Notes under the pieces: generated by a model
Databases searched by the model: none
The model's input: only the letters and a program-made list of their open reading frames with translations
What the model was told of the DNA's origin: nothing
Made by a program: the position numbers and the translations under genes
Shown here: positions 36,899 to 45,644 of the stretch, one piece after another
Position numbering within the stretch: position 1 is the stretch's first letter
How the letters are laid out: every line of letters starts with the position of its first letter
NCBI GenBank assembly: GCA_023715865.1
Contig: JAMBOW010000002.1
Span: forward strand, 744,001-808,000
Length of the DNA stretch: 64,000 nucleotides
Source: Neobacillus mesonae
GTDB taxonomy: Bacteria > Bacillota > Bacilli > Paenibacillales > Paenibacillaceae
Direction: 5' to 3'

Positions 36899-37801
36899 TT
36901 AAGCGTCCCGATGGAAACCCAAATCTTTAAGTACACGATCTTGATTACGCCAATCCTTCTTCACTTTTACCCATAGTTCAAGGAATATTTTGGAGCCGAG
37001 CAGTCTCTCGATGTCTTGTCTGGAGCGCTTCCCTACCTCTTTTAGCAGGGATCCCTGTTTTCCGATTATAATCCCCTTTTGGGAATCACGTTCGACAAAA
37101 ATAACTGCAGAGACATGTACTGTTCCATTCTCCTGTACACGCATATCCTCTATGGTTACCGCGATAGAATGCGGCACTTCCTCACGAGTCATGTGCAATA
37201 TTTTCTCACGGATCAGCTCTGCAATTACAAATTGCTCTGGGTGGTCCGTTACTTGATCGTCCGGATAATATTTTGGACCTTCAGGCAAATACTTTTTAAC
37301 TTGGTCAAGCAGCGTATTTACGTTGTTCCCAAACTTCGCAGAGATCGGCACGATTTCTGCAAACTCAAGCAGATTACGATATTGATCAATCAGAGGCAGT
37401 AGAGCTTCCGGCTCTACCTGATCAATTTTGTTAAGCACAAGGAACACGGGAGTACGAACATTTTTAAGCTGTTCTGCTATAAAACGATCTCCGCCGCCCA
37501 TTCCTTCCGATGCATCGACCAAAAATAATACAGCCTCGACTTCGGAAAATGTATTAAATGCAGTCTGATTCATGAAATCCCCAAGCTTCGACTGACGCTT
37601 ATGGATACCAGGAGTATCCAAAAATACGATTTGATTGTCCTCGCCTGTATAAACACCGTGAATTTTGTTTCTTGTCGTTTGCGGCTTATCTGACATGATC
37701 GCAATCTTCTGACCAATTACTTGATTCATGAGTGTCGATTTACCTACGTTTGGTCTGCCAATAATAGCAACAAAACCAGATTTAAATGCTGTTTTAGACA
37801 T
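36899..37801 (-). CDS. era: GTPase Era
   Basis: Ribosome-assembly GTPase acting on 16S rRNA 3' end maturation. The G1 loop GRPNVGKS is at about residues 15-22, the G3 DTPG follows, NKID is G4, and the C-terminal KH domain has [18 protein letters not shown] 37801 has GGAGGAATTT directly upstream; TTG 37813 lies within that site. It is preceded by cdd. Confidence 0.97.
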   Translation of the reverse strand: MSKTAFKSGFVAIIGRPNVGKSTLMNQVIGQKIAIMSDKPQTTRNKIHGVYTGEDNQIVFLDTPGIHKRQSKLGDFMNQTAFNTFSEVEAVLFLVDASEGMGGGDRFIAEQLKNVRTPVFLVLNKIDQVEPEALLPLIDQYRNLLEFAEIVPISAKFGNNVNTLLDQVKKYLPEGPKYYPDDQVTDHPEQFVIAELIREKILHMTREEVPHSIAVTIEDMRVQENGTVHVSAVIFVERDSQKGIIIGKQGSLLKEVGKRSRQDIERLLGSKIFLELWVKVKKDWRNQDRVLKDLGFHRDA

Positions 37802-37838
37802 AAATTCCTCCAAAAGGGCATACTGCCCTTATACTTTT

Positions 37839-38246
37839 TTAAGCTTTTTCAAGAGCTTCCGGTCCAAAAGCACCGGGAAGCAGCTCGGTAATCGTTGTCT
37901 GACGAATATCTCCCTTGAGGTTACCAAGGAATACAGGCATTTCACTGTCGCACAATTCAAGAATAACTTGACGGCATACTCCACACGGTGCAATAGGCCC
38001 TTCTGTATCGCCTACGACTGCCAAGGCATTAAACTTACGGGGAGTATGACCATTTGCAATCGCACTGAATATTGCCGTACGCTCTGCACAGTTACTCGGG
38101 CCATAAGCAGCGTTTTCGATATTGCACCCATGATATATATACCCATCTTCCCCCAAAAGAGCCGCGCCTACGCCAAATTTAGAATAAGGAATATAGGCTT
38201 TTTCACGCGCTTTAACGGCTTCTTGCATCAACTGATTAACATCCAT
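37839..38246 (-). CDS. cdd: Cytidine deaminase
   Basis: Pyrimidine salvage enzyme converting cytidine and deoxycytidine to uridine forms. It has the zinc-binding pattern GCNIENAAYGPSNCAERTA (catalytic Glu in CAE) and PCGVCRQV. The 135-residue length is that of the homotetrameric form. ATG 38246; it sits between dgkA and era as in Bacillus subtilis. Confidence 0.96.
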   Translation of the reverse strand: MDVNQLMQEAVKAREKAYIPYSKFGVGAALLGEDGYIYHGCNIENAAYGPSNCAERTAIFSAIANGHTPRKFNALAVVGDTEGPIAPCGVCRQVILELCDSEMPVFLGNLKGDIRQTTITELLPGAFGPEALEKA

Positions 38247-38304
38247 ATTTATACCTCTTTCTAATAAAAATTATGAAGTTAGGATTTATGCGAAAAATAA
38301 AGTA

Positions 38305-38670
38305 TTAGAAAATCCACCGGATGATCGGTCTTAGATAAACGAAGATAGCGATAATGACGGCAAAAACCGCCGCCAGCAGTACAGCTCCGGCAGCGGTATC
38401 TTTGGCAGCTTTGGCCAGTGGGTGAATATTTGGGGATGCGAGGTCAACGACCAGCTCAATGGCCGTGTTCAGCAGCTCCGTAACCATGACAAAACCGATG
38501 GCCAGACAGACAAACATCCAATCTATGCGTGAAATCTCCATGAACAAGCCGGCTATAACCGCAGCCAATGCAAGGGCAGCATGAACACGCAAGTTGCGCT
38601 GTGTTCTAAATCCGTAAAACAAACCTTCCATTGCATTACGAAATACATCTGCCCATGAACGCTGTCTCAT
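38305..38670 (-). CDS. dgkA: Diacylglycerol/undecaprenol kinase DgkA
   Basis: Small integral membrane kinase of 121 residues with three membrane segments. In Gram-positive bacteria this family phosphorylates undecaprenol for cell-wall carrier recycling. Active-site block VTELLNTAIELVVDL and the following HPLAKAAKDTAAGAVLL are present. Its ATG overlaps the ybeY stop by one base (TAATG). Confidence 0.95.
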   Translation of the reverse strand: MRQRSWADVFRNAMEGLFYGFRTQRNLRVHAALALAAVIAGLFMEISRIDWMFVCLAIGFVMVTELLNTAIELVVDLASPNIHPLAKAAKDTAAGAVLLAAVFAVIIAIFVYLRPIIRWIF

Positions 38671-39164
38671 TAACGTGTCAACCCCACGCTGGCCAAAACA
38701 GCCTCCTGCTTACCCATCATTTCAGCTTCACTTGCTTCATCCTGATGGTCATAGCCAAGCAGATGCAAGAAACCATGGACAAACAAAAATCCGAGTTCTC
38801 TTTCAACGGAATGACCATAATCTTCACTTTGTGCGATGGCTGTAGGCACAGAGATAATAATATCTCCAAGCACATCCGGAATGTCTACAGTTTCGCCCGA
38901 CTCCAGCTCGTATACAATATCGAGCTCTTCATCCAGCGTCTCATTCATTGCAAAAGACAGCACATCAGTAGGACGATCAATTCCGCGATATTCCTTGTTC
39001 AGCTCATGAATCTCCTCATCGTCAACAAAGGTAAGAGCAACCTCTCCTTCAGTGACTCCTTCCATTTCGGCTGCCTTCTCAAGCAGCTGTGTGAAAAGAG
39101 CAATGAGTTCCTCACTAATGTTAAATTGTTCTTGATTATTATCCCATGCAAGCTGCACACTCAT
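38670..39164 (-). CDS. ybeY: Endoribonuclease YbeY
   Basis: Zinc-dependent RNase for 16S rRNA maturation and ribosome quality control. The metal site motif HGFLHLLGYDH is near residue 130, preceded by the TDVLSFAMNE block. It overlaps dgkA by one base and follows pgpH by about 37 bases, as in the Bacillus operon. Confidence 0.96.
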   Translation of the reverse strand: MSVQLAWDNNQEQFNISEELIALFTQLLEKAAEMEGVTEGEVALTFVDDEEIHELNKEYRGIDRPTDVLSFAMNETLDEELDIVYELESGETVDIPDVLGDIIISVPTAIAQSEDYGHSVERELGFLFVHGFLHLLGYDHQDEASEAEMMGKQEAVLASVGLTR

Positions 39165-39201
39165 ATGGCATGCTCCTTATCTATGTTTCTGTGAAAGTTA
39201 T

Positions 39202-41430
39202 TTATTCTTTAGGCTTCTTGATTTCTTCAGGGTACTCAATTCTGGAATGAAAAATTCCCATGACCGTTTCCTTAAGCGTCTTGGAAATAATATCGAGCTC
39301 CCGCATCGTAAGATCACAATCATTCAGCTGATGGTCATCAAGCCGGCTCTTCACAATCTTCTCGATCATGGATTCCACCTGCTCGACTGTCGGTTTGCGC
39401 AGCGATCGAACCGCAGCCTCTACACTATCGGCAATTCCGACGATAGCCGCTTCCTTGGACTGGGCTTTTGGACCTGGATATCTGAAGTCTTCTTCGGTAA
39501 AATCCGGTTCCACTCCAGCCTCTTCCGCCTGTTTTAGTGCTTTATGATAGAAATAGTGGAGAAAAGTCGTTCCATGATGCTGCTCCGCAATATCGCGTAT
39601 GCGTTTAGGAAGCTTGTAATCCTTTTGCATTTCTACACCATCTCTGGCGTGAGCTATAATGATCGATTTGCTCAGTTTAGGATCTAGTGTATCGTGTGGA
39701 TTCTCCATATTGTTTTGATTCTCTATAAAATAGATCGGCCGTTTCGTCTTACCGATATCATGATAATAAGAACCAACTCTGCACAGCAGCCCATCTGCCC
39801 CAATAGCTTCTGCAGCGGCTTCCGACAGGTTCCCAACCATTACGCTGTGATGATAAGTGCCTGGTGTCTCTGTCAGCAGCTTGCGAAGCAGCGGATGGTT
39901 TGGATTTGAAAGCTCGACAAGCTTCAGCGCGGACAAAATGCCAAACAGCGATTCAAAAAACGGCATCAGACCAATGGCAAGCACAGCCATAAGAATTCCA
40001 CCGGCAAAGGCAAAGCCGACTCCATACATCGCAGCCGTCCGGTCCCAATCACCGTTCCCTAGAATAGCGAGCATAAAGACTACCAGCGATCCAATCAAGG
40101 AAACGATAATACCGCTCTTAAGCAGGGTAGAACGCTGACTTGCTTTGTCTGTAGCAAAAATAGCGGCAAAACTGATAATAATCGTAAACAATCCAAAATT
40201 AAAATCAAAGTTCTCATTAATCTGCGTGTTCAGAATAATGCTGCTCAGAATTCCAAAGATGATAGCACATACATAAGCGAGCGGAATATCCAACAGCAGC
40301 GTGATGAGCATTACTCCGATCCCAACAGGAGCCAGATAGCCTACATAAACCCGGCTGTCGTTTTGCAGGAAGCTGACAAGATGCATACATCCGATCGTGA
40401 TAGCAAAAATGCAGAGCAGCATCAGCAGCTGGGCATTATTGTACTTGAATTCAGGACTGCTCATCTGCTTCATATACATGAGTATCCCAATCGCCAAGCA
40501 GAAGGATAACAGCAGCAAGCCTAGCTGTGGCCAATAATTCACCTCGTCACGCAGCAGCTTGTTGTCCTCAAGCAGCTTGTACACTTCTTCAGTGATCACT
40601 TCGCCCTTGGCTACAAGTGTCTCACCTTCTTCGATATACACTGGCGGTGTGTTCTCTCTTGCTTTCGCCTTCGCTTCCTTTGTTGCCTCATCATCATAGA
40701 ACTTGTTTGCCGTAATGACAAACCGGGTAAGTTCCTGCACGACTTCACGAGCTGTTCTATCCGTTAAGGAGCTGGTATTTACCATTTCTGCAACCTTGGC
40801 CCTAGGAGTGGAAGCATCCGTAATCTGGTCTACCATGAGCCTAGATACAAGCTCACGGGCAACAGGCTTCATTTCCTGGATCTGCTCAGAGGACAAACGG
40901 GCTATCTTGATATAAGTCTCTTCTGGAATCCGATAGGATTGCTCCTGTGTGACTCTGCGGATCTCTTCAAGAAGTGGGTCGGAATACGTTCCCGTGCCAC
41001 GATTGTTATTAATATAATTCGTAATCGAATCACTGAGCCTTTGAGGAATTTCATCTTTATAAATTTCGATTTTATCATCCCTCGAAATGTCATCCTGATT
41101 CAATCTATCGATCCGGTCCAGTATGGAGGTCACCAGATTTTCATTGCGTAAAGAAACAATCTGATAGACCGGCTGAACTGCCTCTGCAGCTTCCTCTGCC
41201 GCGATTGCCCTTGCCTGATTATCCTGAATCTGCATAGGAGCCTTGATTTCTTTCTCGCTTCGAGTTCCCTGCACAATATCATAGCGTTCAGGCAGAAGAC
41301 TTGGAGCAAGACTGACATAAAACAGAATCAACAGAAACAAAAACAGAAGATAGCGGGCTCCTCTGCTATTCTTCCATCCAAGCTTTCTATTTTGAAAAGA
41401 TTTGTCCTTAGACAATTCCTTAAGGGTCAT
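39202..41430 (-). CDS. pgpH: Cyclic-di-AMP phosphodiesterase PgpH (7TM-HD family)
   Basis: Membrane protein that hydrolyses c-di-AMP. A membrane anchor near residues 25-45 precedes a large extracellular domain (about 50-300), then seven membrane segments (about 305-490), then a cytoplasmic HD domain with HHSVMVG, YYHDIGKTKRP near residue 556, and a later HARDGVEM and EQHHGTTFL. ATG 41430 follows GGAAGGG. Preceded by phoH, as yqfF in Bacillus. Confidence 0.95.
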   Translation of the reverse strand: MTLKELSKDKSFQNRKLGWKNSRGARYLLFLFLLILFYVSLAPSLLPERYDIVQGTRSEKEIKAPMQIQDNQARAIAAEEAAEAVQPVYQIVSLRNENLVTSILDRIDRLNQDDISRDDKIEIYKDEIPQRLSDSITNYINNNRGTGTYSDPLLEEIRRVTQEQSYRIPEETYIKIARLSSEQIQEMKPVARELVSRLMVDQITDASTPRAKVAEMVNTSSLTDRTAREVVQELTRFVITANKFYDDEATKEAKAKARENTPPVYIEEGETLVAKGEVITEEVYKLLEDNKLLRDEVNYWPQLGLLLLSFCLAIGILMYMKQMSSPEFKYNNAQLLMLLCIFAITIGCMHLVSFLQNDSRVYVGYLAPVGIGVMLITLLLDIPLAYVCAIIFGILSSIILNTQINENFDFNFGLFTIIISFAAIFATDKASQRSTLLKSGIIVSLIGSLVVFMLAILGNGDWDRTAAMYGVGFAFAGGILMAVLAIGLMPFFESLFGILSALKLVELSNPNHPLLRKLLTETPGTYHHSVMVGNLSEAAAEAIGADGLLCRVGSYYHDIGKTKRPIYFIENQNNMENPHDTLDPKLSKSIIIAHARDGVEMQKDYKLPKRIRDIAEQHHGTTFLHYFYHKALKQAEEAGVEPDFTEEDFRYPGPKAQSKEAAIVGIADSVEAAVRSLRKPTVEQVESMIEKIVKSRLDDHQLNDCDLTMRELDIISKTLKETVMGIFHSRIEYPEEIKKPKE

Positions 41431-41447
41431 CCCACGACAATCCCTTC

Positions 41448-42419
41448 CTATTCTTGATTTTCGGCGGCTCGGTCATATGCAGTAATAATTTTTTGTACAA
41501 GAGTATGACGTACGACATCCTGCTCCGTAAAATAGACGAATCCGATCTCTTCCACACCTTCAAGAATGGCTTTGGCATCAATGAGTCCTGACTTTTTCCC
41601 ACGCGGAAGGTCAATTTGCGTCACATCACCGGTAATCACCATCTTTGATCCAAAACCGAGCCGTGTCAAAAACATCTTCATTTGCTCCGGAGTCGTATTT
41701 TGCGCCTCATCCAAAATAATAAATGAATCATCAAGTGTCCGGCCGCGCATATACGCAAGCGGAGCTATTTCAATCAAGCCGCGTTCCAGCGCCTTGGCTG
41801 TCTGGTCTTGTCCCATAACATCATATAACGCATCATATAGCGGTCTTAAGTAAGGATCGACTTTCTCTTGAAGATCTCCCGGCAAGAACCCAAGGTTCTC
41901 TCCTGCCTCAACTGCAGGACGCGTCAAAACGATCCGTTTGACTGATCCTTCTTTAAGTGCTGCAACAGCAAGCACGACAGCAAGGTAAGTCTTACCTGTA
42001 CCTGCGGGACCGATACCGAACACAATATCACGCTTCTTGATTGTCGTAACATAATGCTTCTGGCCAATGGTCTTCACTCGAATCGGCTTGCCGCGATATG
42101 TATTCGTAATCTCTCCTTTAAAAAGATCAAGCAGCTGATCTGCCCGCATGTCCTTGGCCAGTTCAATGGCGTACTGAACATCTCTTTCGGATAGGATATG
42201 CCCGTTTCGGATAAGCCCGAGCAGAACCTCAAACAGCTGGCTCATCATTTCTACTTCCTGTGCATTACCTCGTATTGTAATTTCTGCTTCCCGGGAGTCG
42301 ACAGTCGCAGGGATTTGCGATTCCATCATTTTAAGAAATGCATCTTGGGGTCCAAATAACGACTGCCCTTCTCCCGCGTTCTGAAGCGAGATGCGTGTGC
42401 TGTAATTGTTTTCTGACAA
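41448..42419 (-). CDS. phoH: PhoH family ATPase
   Basis: Stand-alone PhoH ATPase of 323 residues, function uncertain but linked to RNA metabolism. It has an N-terminal KH-like lead, Walker A GPAGTGKTYLAV, LTRPAVEAGENLGFLPGDL, and Walker B IILDEAQNTTPEQMKMFLTR. Position between yqfD and pgpH matches yqfE. It is distinct from the PIN-PhoH protein encoded at 10990-12321. Confidence 0.95.
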   Translation of the reverse strand: MSENNYSTRISLQNAGEGQSLFGPQDAFLKMMESQIPATVDSREAEITIRGNAQEVEMMSQLFEVLLGLIRNGHILSERDVQYAIELAKDMRADQLLDLFKGEITNTYRGKPIRVKTIGQKHYVTTIKKRDIVFGIGPAGTGKTYLAVVLAVAALKEGSVKRIVLTRPAVEAGENLGFLPGDLQEKVDPYLRPLYDALYDVMGQDQTAKALERGLIEIAPLAYMRGRTLDDSFIILDEAQNTTPEQMKMFLTRLGFGSKMVITGDVTQIDLPRGKKSGLIDAKAILEGVEEIGFVYFTEQDVVRHTLVQKIITAYDRAAENQE

Positions 42420-42425
42420 ATAGCC

Positions 42426-43631
42426 TCATTCTCCTTGACTTGGACTTGGGTTATGAACGAGCGGAAGTTCTTCCGCTATACTTTCTTCCACTTCGAAAAG
42501 CACTTTCATATAAACTTTACCATTCTCTTTCTTCTCATGCAAAATTTTTTCGCTTATAATCTTTGTTCCTTTCCCATTTTTCGCTAAAATATCGTTTTTT
42601 GCTGCGGTAAGCCCAGCCTGCTTGGCTTCCTCCTCGCTTGGCTTGAGCTCCCTGTAATTCGTCTCCCGGTCTGTTTCCGTCATCCATCCGACTGGAAGCT
42701 TAAAGGAACGCCATGTAAGCGGCTCTACATCGGTTATCGTCTCGAATTTGTTATAAGGCGTATCATCATATCCCCAGTATTGAATAGCCCAATTACCGAG
42801 AACGATATATCTCCGTTCATTGGATTCGCCTGTGTAGGTTGTCTGCTTCTGCGTAAGAGGAACTTCAATGTTATATTCATGCCACACCAACCCCTTAACC
42901 GCCCCCTTGGCAGCAACGATCTCTGTATTCGATTCATCCCCTAAAATACCTGATATAAGAATAGAACCTTTTTTGACACGGGTGTCCTTCTGCACAACCG
43001 GTCTTCCCTGCTCTGCATAGATTTCGGTCACGACTGCATCTGCTTTGCTTATAAGATGTCTCGGACTTAGTAAAGGCTGCTTTTCGGGCTCATCAGCCTC
43101 GACGATCTGAATCGTAAACTTCGTTCCATCCCGCTCAACACCGATCCATGATGCTGCCGGCAGCTGCTTAATCATCTCTTTAGCCAGCTTGTCCTGTGTT
43201 GGAAGCCGAAAAGCCCACTGAAAAGGATAAAGCCCTTCGTTCTTTGCTGCCGCCAATACCTCTTCTTCTGTCATTTTTACCGTGCCTTTTACTTCCACAT
43301 CCCACACCAGCGAGGACATTGTAAAAAGAATAACAAAGAATAGAAGCGCTCCAGCAATAAACATCTTCCTTTTGAAGAGCCGTGCTAAAAAGAAAGGGAA
43401 GCCTATACGCTGTTTCACTCGGACACGGCAGCCTGTCCGGCGCAAAAGCGGACGCAGCTTGAAAAAATCCCGCAGCAAAATATTCATGCTGGCACTGCGC
43501 TCGCCGATGGATCGAATGTCCCAAACCTGGAGACCTCTGACGGCAATCTGATTAATCAACGCTTCAAGGTCTCCTCCAAGGAGAACTATACTTACACTTC
43601 CTCTTAAGTTTGCAAGACTGGGTGTCTTCAC
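42426..43631 (-). CDS. yqfD: Sporulation protein YqfD
   Basis: Sporulation-associated membrane protein of 401 residues. A 90-residue N-terminal region precedes one membrane segment (FIAGALLFFVILFTMSSLVW), then a long extracytoplasmic domain with FtsQ/POTRA-like opening (VKGTVKMTEEEVLAAAKNEG). The start overlaps the yqfC stop (ATGA). Expected in the mother cell from family knowledge. Confidence 0.93.
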   Translation of the reverse strand: MKTPSLANLRGSVSIVLLGGDLEALINQIAVRGLQVWDIRSIGERSASMNILLRDFFKLRPLLRRTGCRVRVKQRIGFPFFLARLFKRKMFIAGALLFFVILFTMSSLVWDVEVKGTVKMTEEEVLAAAKNEGLYPFQWAFRLPTQDKLAKEMIKQLPAASWIGVERDGTKFTIQIVEADEPEKQPLLSPRHLISKADAVVTEIYAEQGRPVVQKDTRVKKGSILISGILGDESNTEIVAAKGAVKGLVWHEYNIEVPLTQKQTTYTGESNERRYIVLGNWAIQYWGYDDTPYNKFETITDVEPLTWRSFKLPVGWMTETDRETNYRELKPSEEEAKQAGLTAAKNDILAKNGKGTKIISEKILHEKKENGKVYMKVLFEVEESIAEELPLVHNPSPSQGE

Positions 43632-43921
43632 TTCTCATCCTCCGTTCCCAGGTACTGTATATTTGTAATCCTTCCTTCTACGGCCACCTCTTCAGGCAAA
43701 ATGGCACGGATTACGAGATTATTTCCGCTAATTTCGAGCCTTCCTGCTGACAAATCCAGCACCAGCCGTTCCTCGGAGAAGTGAACCACCCCGCGATGAT
43801 TTTCTATGTACAACTGATTGCTCCCAATCAGGGTTAGCCTAGGCGTATCAAAAAGAACATCCTGCGGCAAATCGAGCACTTCACTGGTCCATTTGCGCAA
43901 ATTGCGGCTGATTCGGGTCAT
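43628..43921 (-). CDS. yqfC: Sporulation protein YqfC
   Basis: A 97-residue sporulation protein of the YabP/YqfC family, with the central LTLIGSNQLYIENHRGVV beta-strand segment. ATG 43921 follows GGGGGAG. It heads yqfC-yqfD-phoH and is preceded by a candidate sigma E promoter and a strong terminator, so the cluster can be switched on separately in sporulation. Confidence 0.92.
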   Translation of the reverse strand: MTRISRNLRKWTSEVLDLPQDVLFDTPRLTLIGSNQLYIENHRGVVHFSEERLVLDLSAGRLEISGNNLVIRAILPEEVAVEGRITNIQYLGTEDEK

Positions 43922-43952
43922 TGGGCCGGTTCTCCCCCTTCCTGTACTCTAA

Positions 43953-43982
43953 ACCATATGCGCGGAAATTCTTTTTTATGAA
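43953..43982 (-). promoter_or_regulatory. Candidate sigma E promoter of yqfCD
   Basis: On the minus strand TTCATAAA (43975-43982) and CATATGGT (43953-43960) are separated by 14 bases, a reasonable sigma E spacing with partial matches to both boxes. It lies 30-60 bases upstream of yqfC. Confidence 0.5.
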
Positions 43983-43995
43983 AGTATCGAAATAC

Positions 43996-44031
43996 AAAAA
44001 AAACCGTCTTTTCTCGAACGAGAAAAGACGG
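43996..44031 (-). terminator. Strong terminator after the floA-linked gene
   Basis: CCGTCTTTTCTCG (44004-44016) pairs perfectly with 44019-44031, with an eight-T run on the minus strand. It isolates yqfC from the upstream floA unit. Confidence 0.93.
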
Positions 44032-44042
44032 CCTTCTGTTAG

Positions 44043-44552
44043 TTATTTACGGTGCTTGGCAAAACCCTGCTTCGCACGGGGCGGGCCTAATATTTCGGCC
44101 CAAATGATACCCTTGCGAATATCTTCCGGATTTAAAAATCCATCACTGTCACTGCGTTTCTGCTTCTCTGAGGACTGCATTCTAGCTGCCGCTTTACGCT
44201 GGGCCGCATGCTCCAGGTTAAGCCTTGCCCGCTCCATACGCATACGCTCTAGTTCAAGCTCTCTCAGCTTTTCCTCAAGCGACTCATTCTGGGCAGCAGT
44301 ATATACGGGGTGAGGCTGTTTATTGTATGGGGCTGGTTCTTCATCATAATCGTCCTCATACTCCTCATCATCTTCGTCTACATCGTCATATCTTGAATCA
44401 TACTCTTCATGACGAGTCTCTCGATGATTCCCAGTTTGGGAGGGGCGCTGTCCTTCATTCTGCTTTTTGCTCTTTCCAAGGAAAGACACTAGGGCGAAAA
44501 TAGCTCCCAAAACAAATATAAAATTATTCATCACCCATTCGATAAGGTTCAT
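44043..44552 (-). CDS. Hypothetical protein in the floA operon
   Basis: A 169-residue protein I do not recognise as a named family. One N-terminal membrane segment (FIFVLGAIFALVSFLG) precedes a basic patch, a strongly acidic Asp/Glu/Tyr stretch at about residues 52-72, a charged coiled coil at about 88-120, and a C-terminal block FLNPEDIRKGIIWAEILGPP that looks functional. It lies 14 bases downstream of floA, where Bacillus subtilis has the small yqfB. A role in flotillin-domain function is suggested only by position. Confidence 0.7.
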   Translation of the reverse strand: MNLIEWVMNNFIFVLGAIFALVSFLGKSKKQNEGQRPSQTGNHRETRHEEYDSRYDDVDEDDEEYEDDYDEEPAPYNKQPHPVYTAAQNESLEEKLRELELERMRMERARLNLEHAAQRKAAARMQSSEKQKRSDSDGFLNPEDIRKGIIWAEILGPPRAKQGFAKHRK

Positions 44553-44566
44553 TTCATTCCACCACC

Positions 44567-45571
44567 TTATTTATTCGGGTTAGAATCGTCTTTGTCTCCC
44601 TGTCTATCCTCAGGTCTTGCAATGGAGCCTCTCATTTCTGTATCGGCTTCGATATTGCGGTAATTCATGTAATCCATGACACCGATTTGTCCATTACGGA
44701 ATGCTTCAGCCATAGCAAGCGGTACTTCGGACTCGGATTGAACAACACGTGCTCTCATCTCTATGACGCGTGCCTTCATCTCTTGTTCTTGGGCAACAGC
44801 CATCGCGCGGCGCTCCTCTGCTTTCGCCTGTGCGATACGTTTGTCCGCTTCGGCTTGTTCTGTCTGCAGATCCGCACCGATGTTCTTACCTACACTTACA
44901 TCGGCAATATCGATGGACAAGATTTCAAAGGCTGTACCTGCGTCCAGTCCTTTTTCAAGAACAGTACGAGAGATCAGATCCGGATGTTCAAGAACATCCT
45001 TATGGGAAGCGGAGGCACCATTCGTACTTACGATACCTTCACCTACACGGGCGATAATCGTCTCTTCACCGGCACCCCCGACGAGTCTGTCGATGTTCGC
45101 ACGAACTGTAACACGAGCTTTAACTTTAACTTCGATTCCATCTTTCGCAACGGCAGAAACAACTGGTGTTTCAATAACCCGCGGATTGACGCTCATTTGC
45201 ACCGCCTGCAGAACATCACGTCCGGCAAGATCAATTGCGGCAGCACGCTCAAATTCAAGTGGAATATTCGCACGCTGTGCAGCAATCAGAGAGTTAACAA
45301 CACGGTCGACGTTACCGCCGGCCAGGTAGTGACTTTCCAGCTGGTTAATACTGAGTCCAAGACCTGCTTTGGTTGCTTTGATCATCGGGTTTACAATCCG
45401 GCTTGGTGTTACCCGTCTAAGTCTCATAGCTACAAGCGTAATAATGCTGATGCGCACACCGGAAGCGAGCGCTGAAATCCAGAGCATAACCGGGAAAAAG
45501 CTGAAAAATACACTTAGCACAATGATCACAACTACGGCGATCAGAAGAATTGAAACTAGACTAGGATCCAT
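44567..45571 (-). CDS. floA: Flotillin-like protein FloA
   Basis: Membrane scaffold protein organising functional membrane microdomains. It has a membrane hairpin at about residues 5-45, an SPFH/PHB domain (about 50-220) and an Ala/Glu-rich coiled coil (about 220-290), then an acidic tail. The 334-residue length is typical of FloA. It is encoded downstream of an NfeD protein, the usual partner, by about 73 bases. Confidence 0.95.
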   Translation of the reverse strand: MDPSLVSILLIAVVVIIVLSVFFSFFPVMLWISALASGVRISIITLVAMRLRRVTPSRIVNPMIKATKAGLGLSINQLESHYLAGGNVDRVVNSLIAAQRANIPLEFERAAAIDLAGRDVLQAVQMSVNPRVIETPVVSAVAKDGIEVKVKARVTVRANIDRLVGGAGEETIIARVGEGIVSTNGASASHKDVLEHPDLISRTVLEKGLDAGTAFEILSIDIADVSVGKNIGADLQTEQAEADKRIAQAKAEERRAMAVAQEQEMKARVIEMRARVVQSESEVPLAMAEAFRNGQIGVMDYMNYRNIEADTEMRGSIARPEDRQGDKDDSNPNK

Positions 45572-45644
45572 TAATTAAATTCCTCCAAGAACTATATTTT
45601 TTATTCTTAATTCTTAAGATAATACAAAGTAAAAACAAGAAAAT

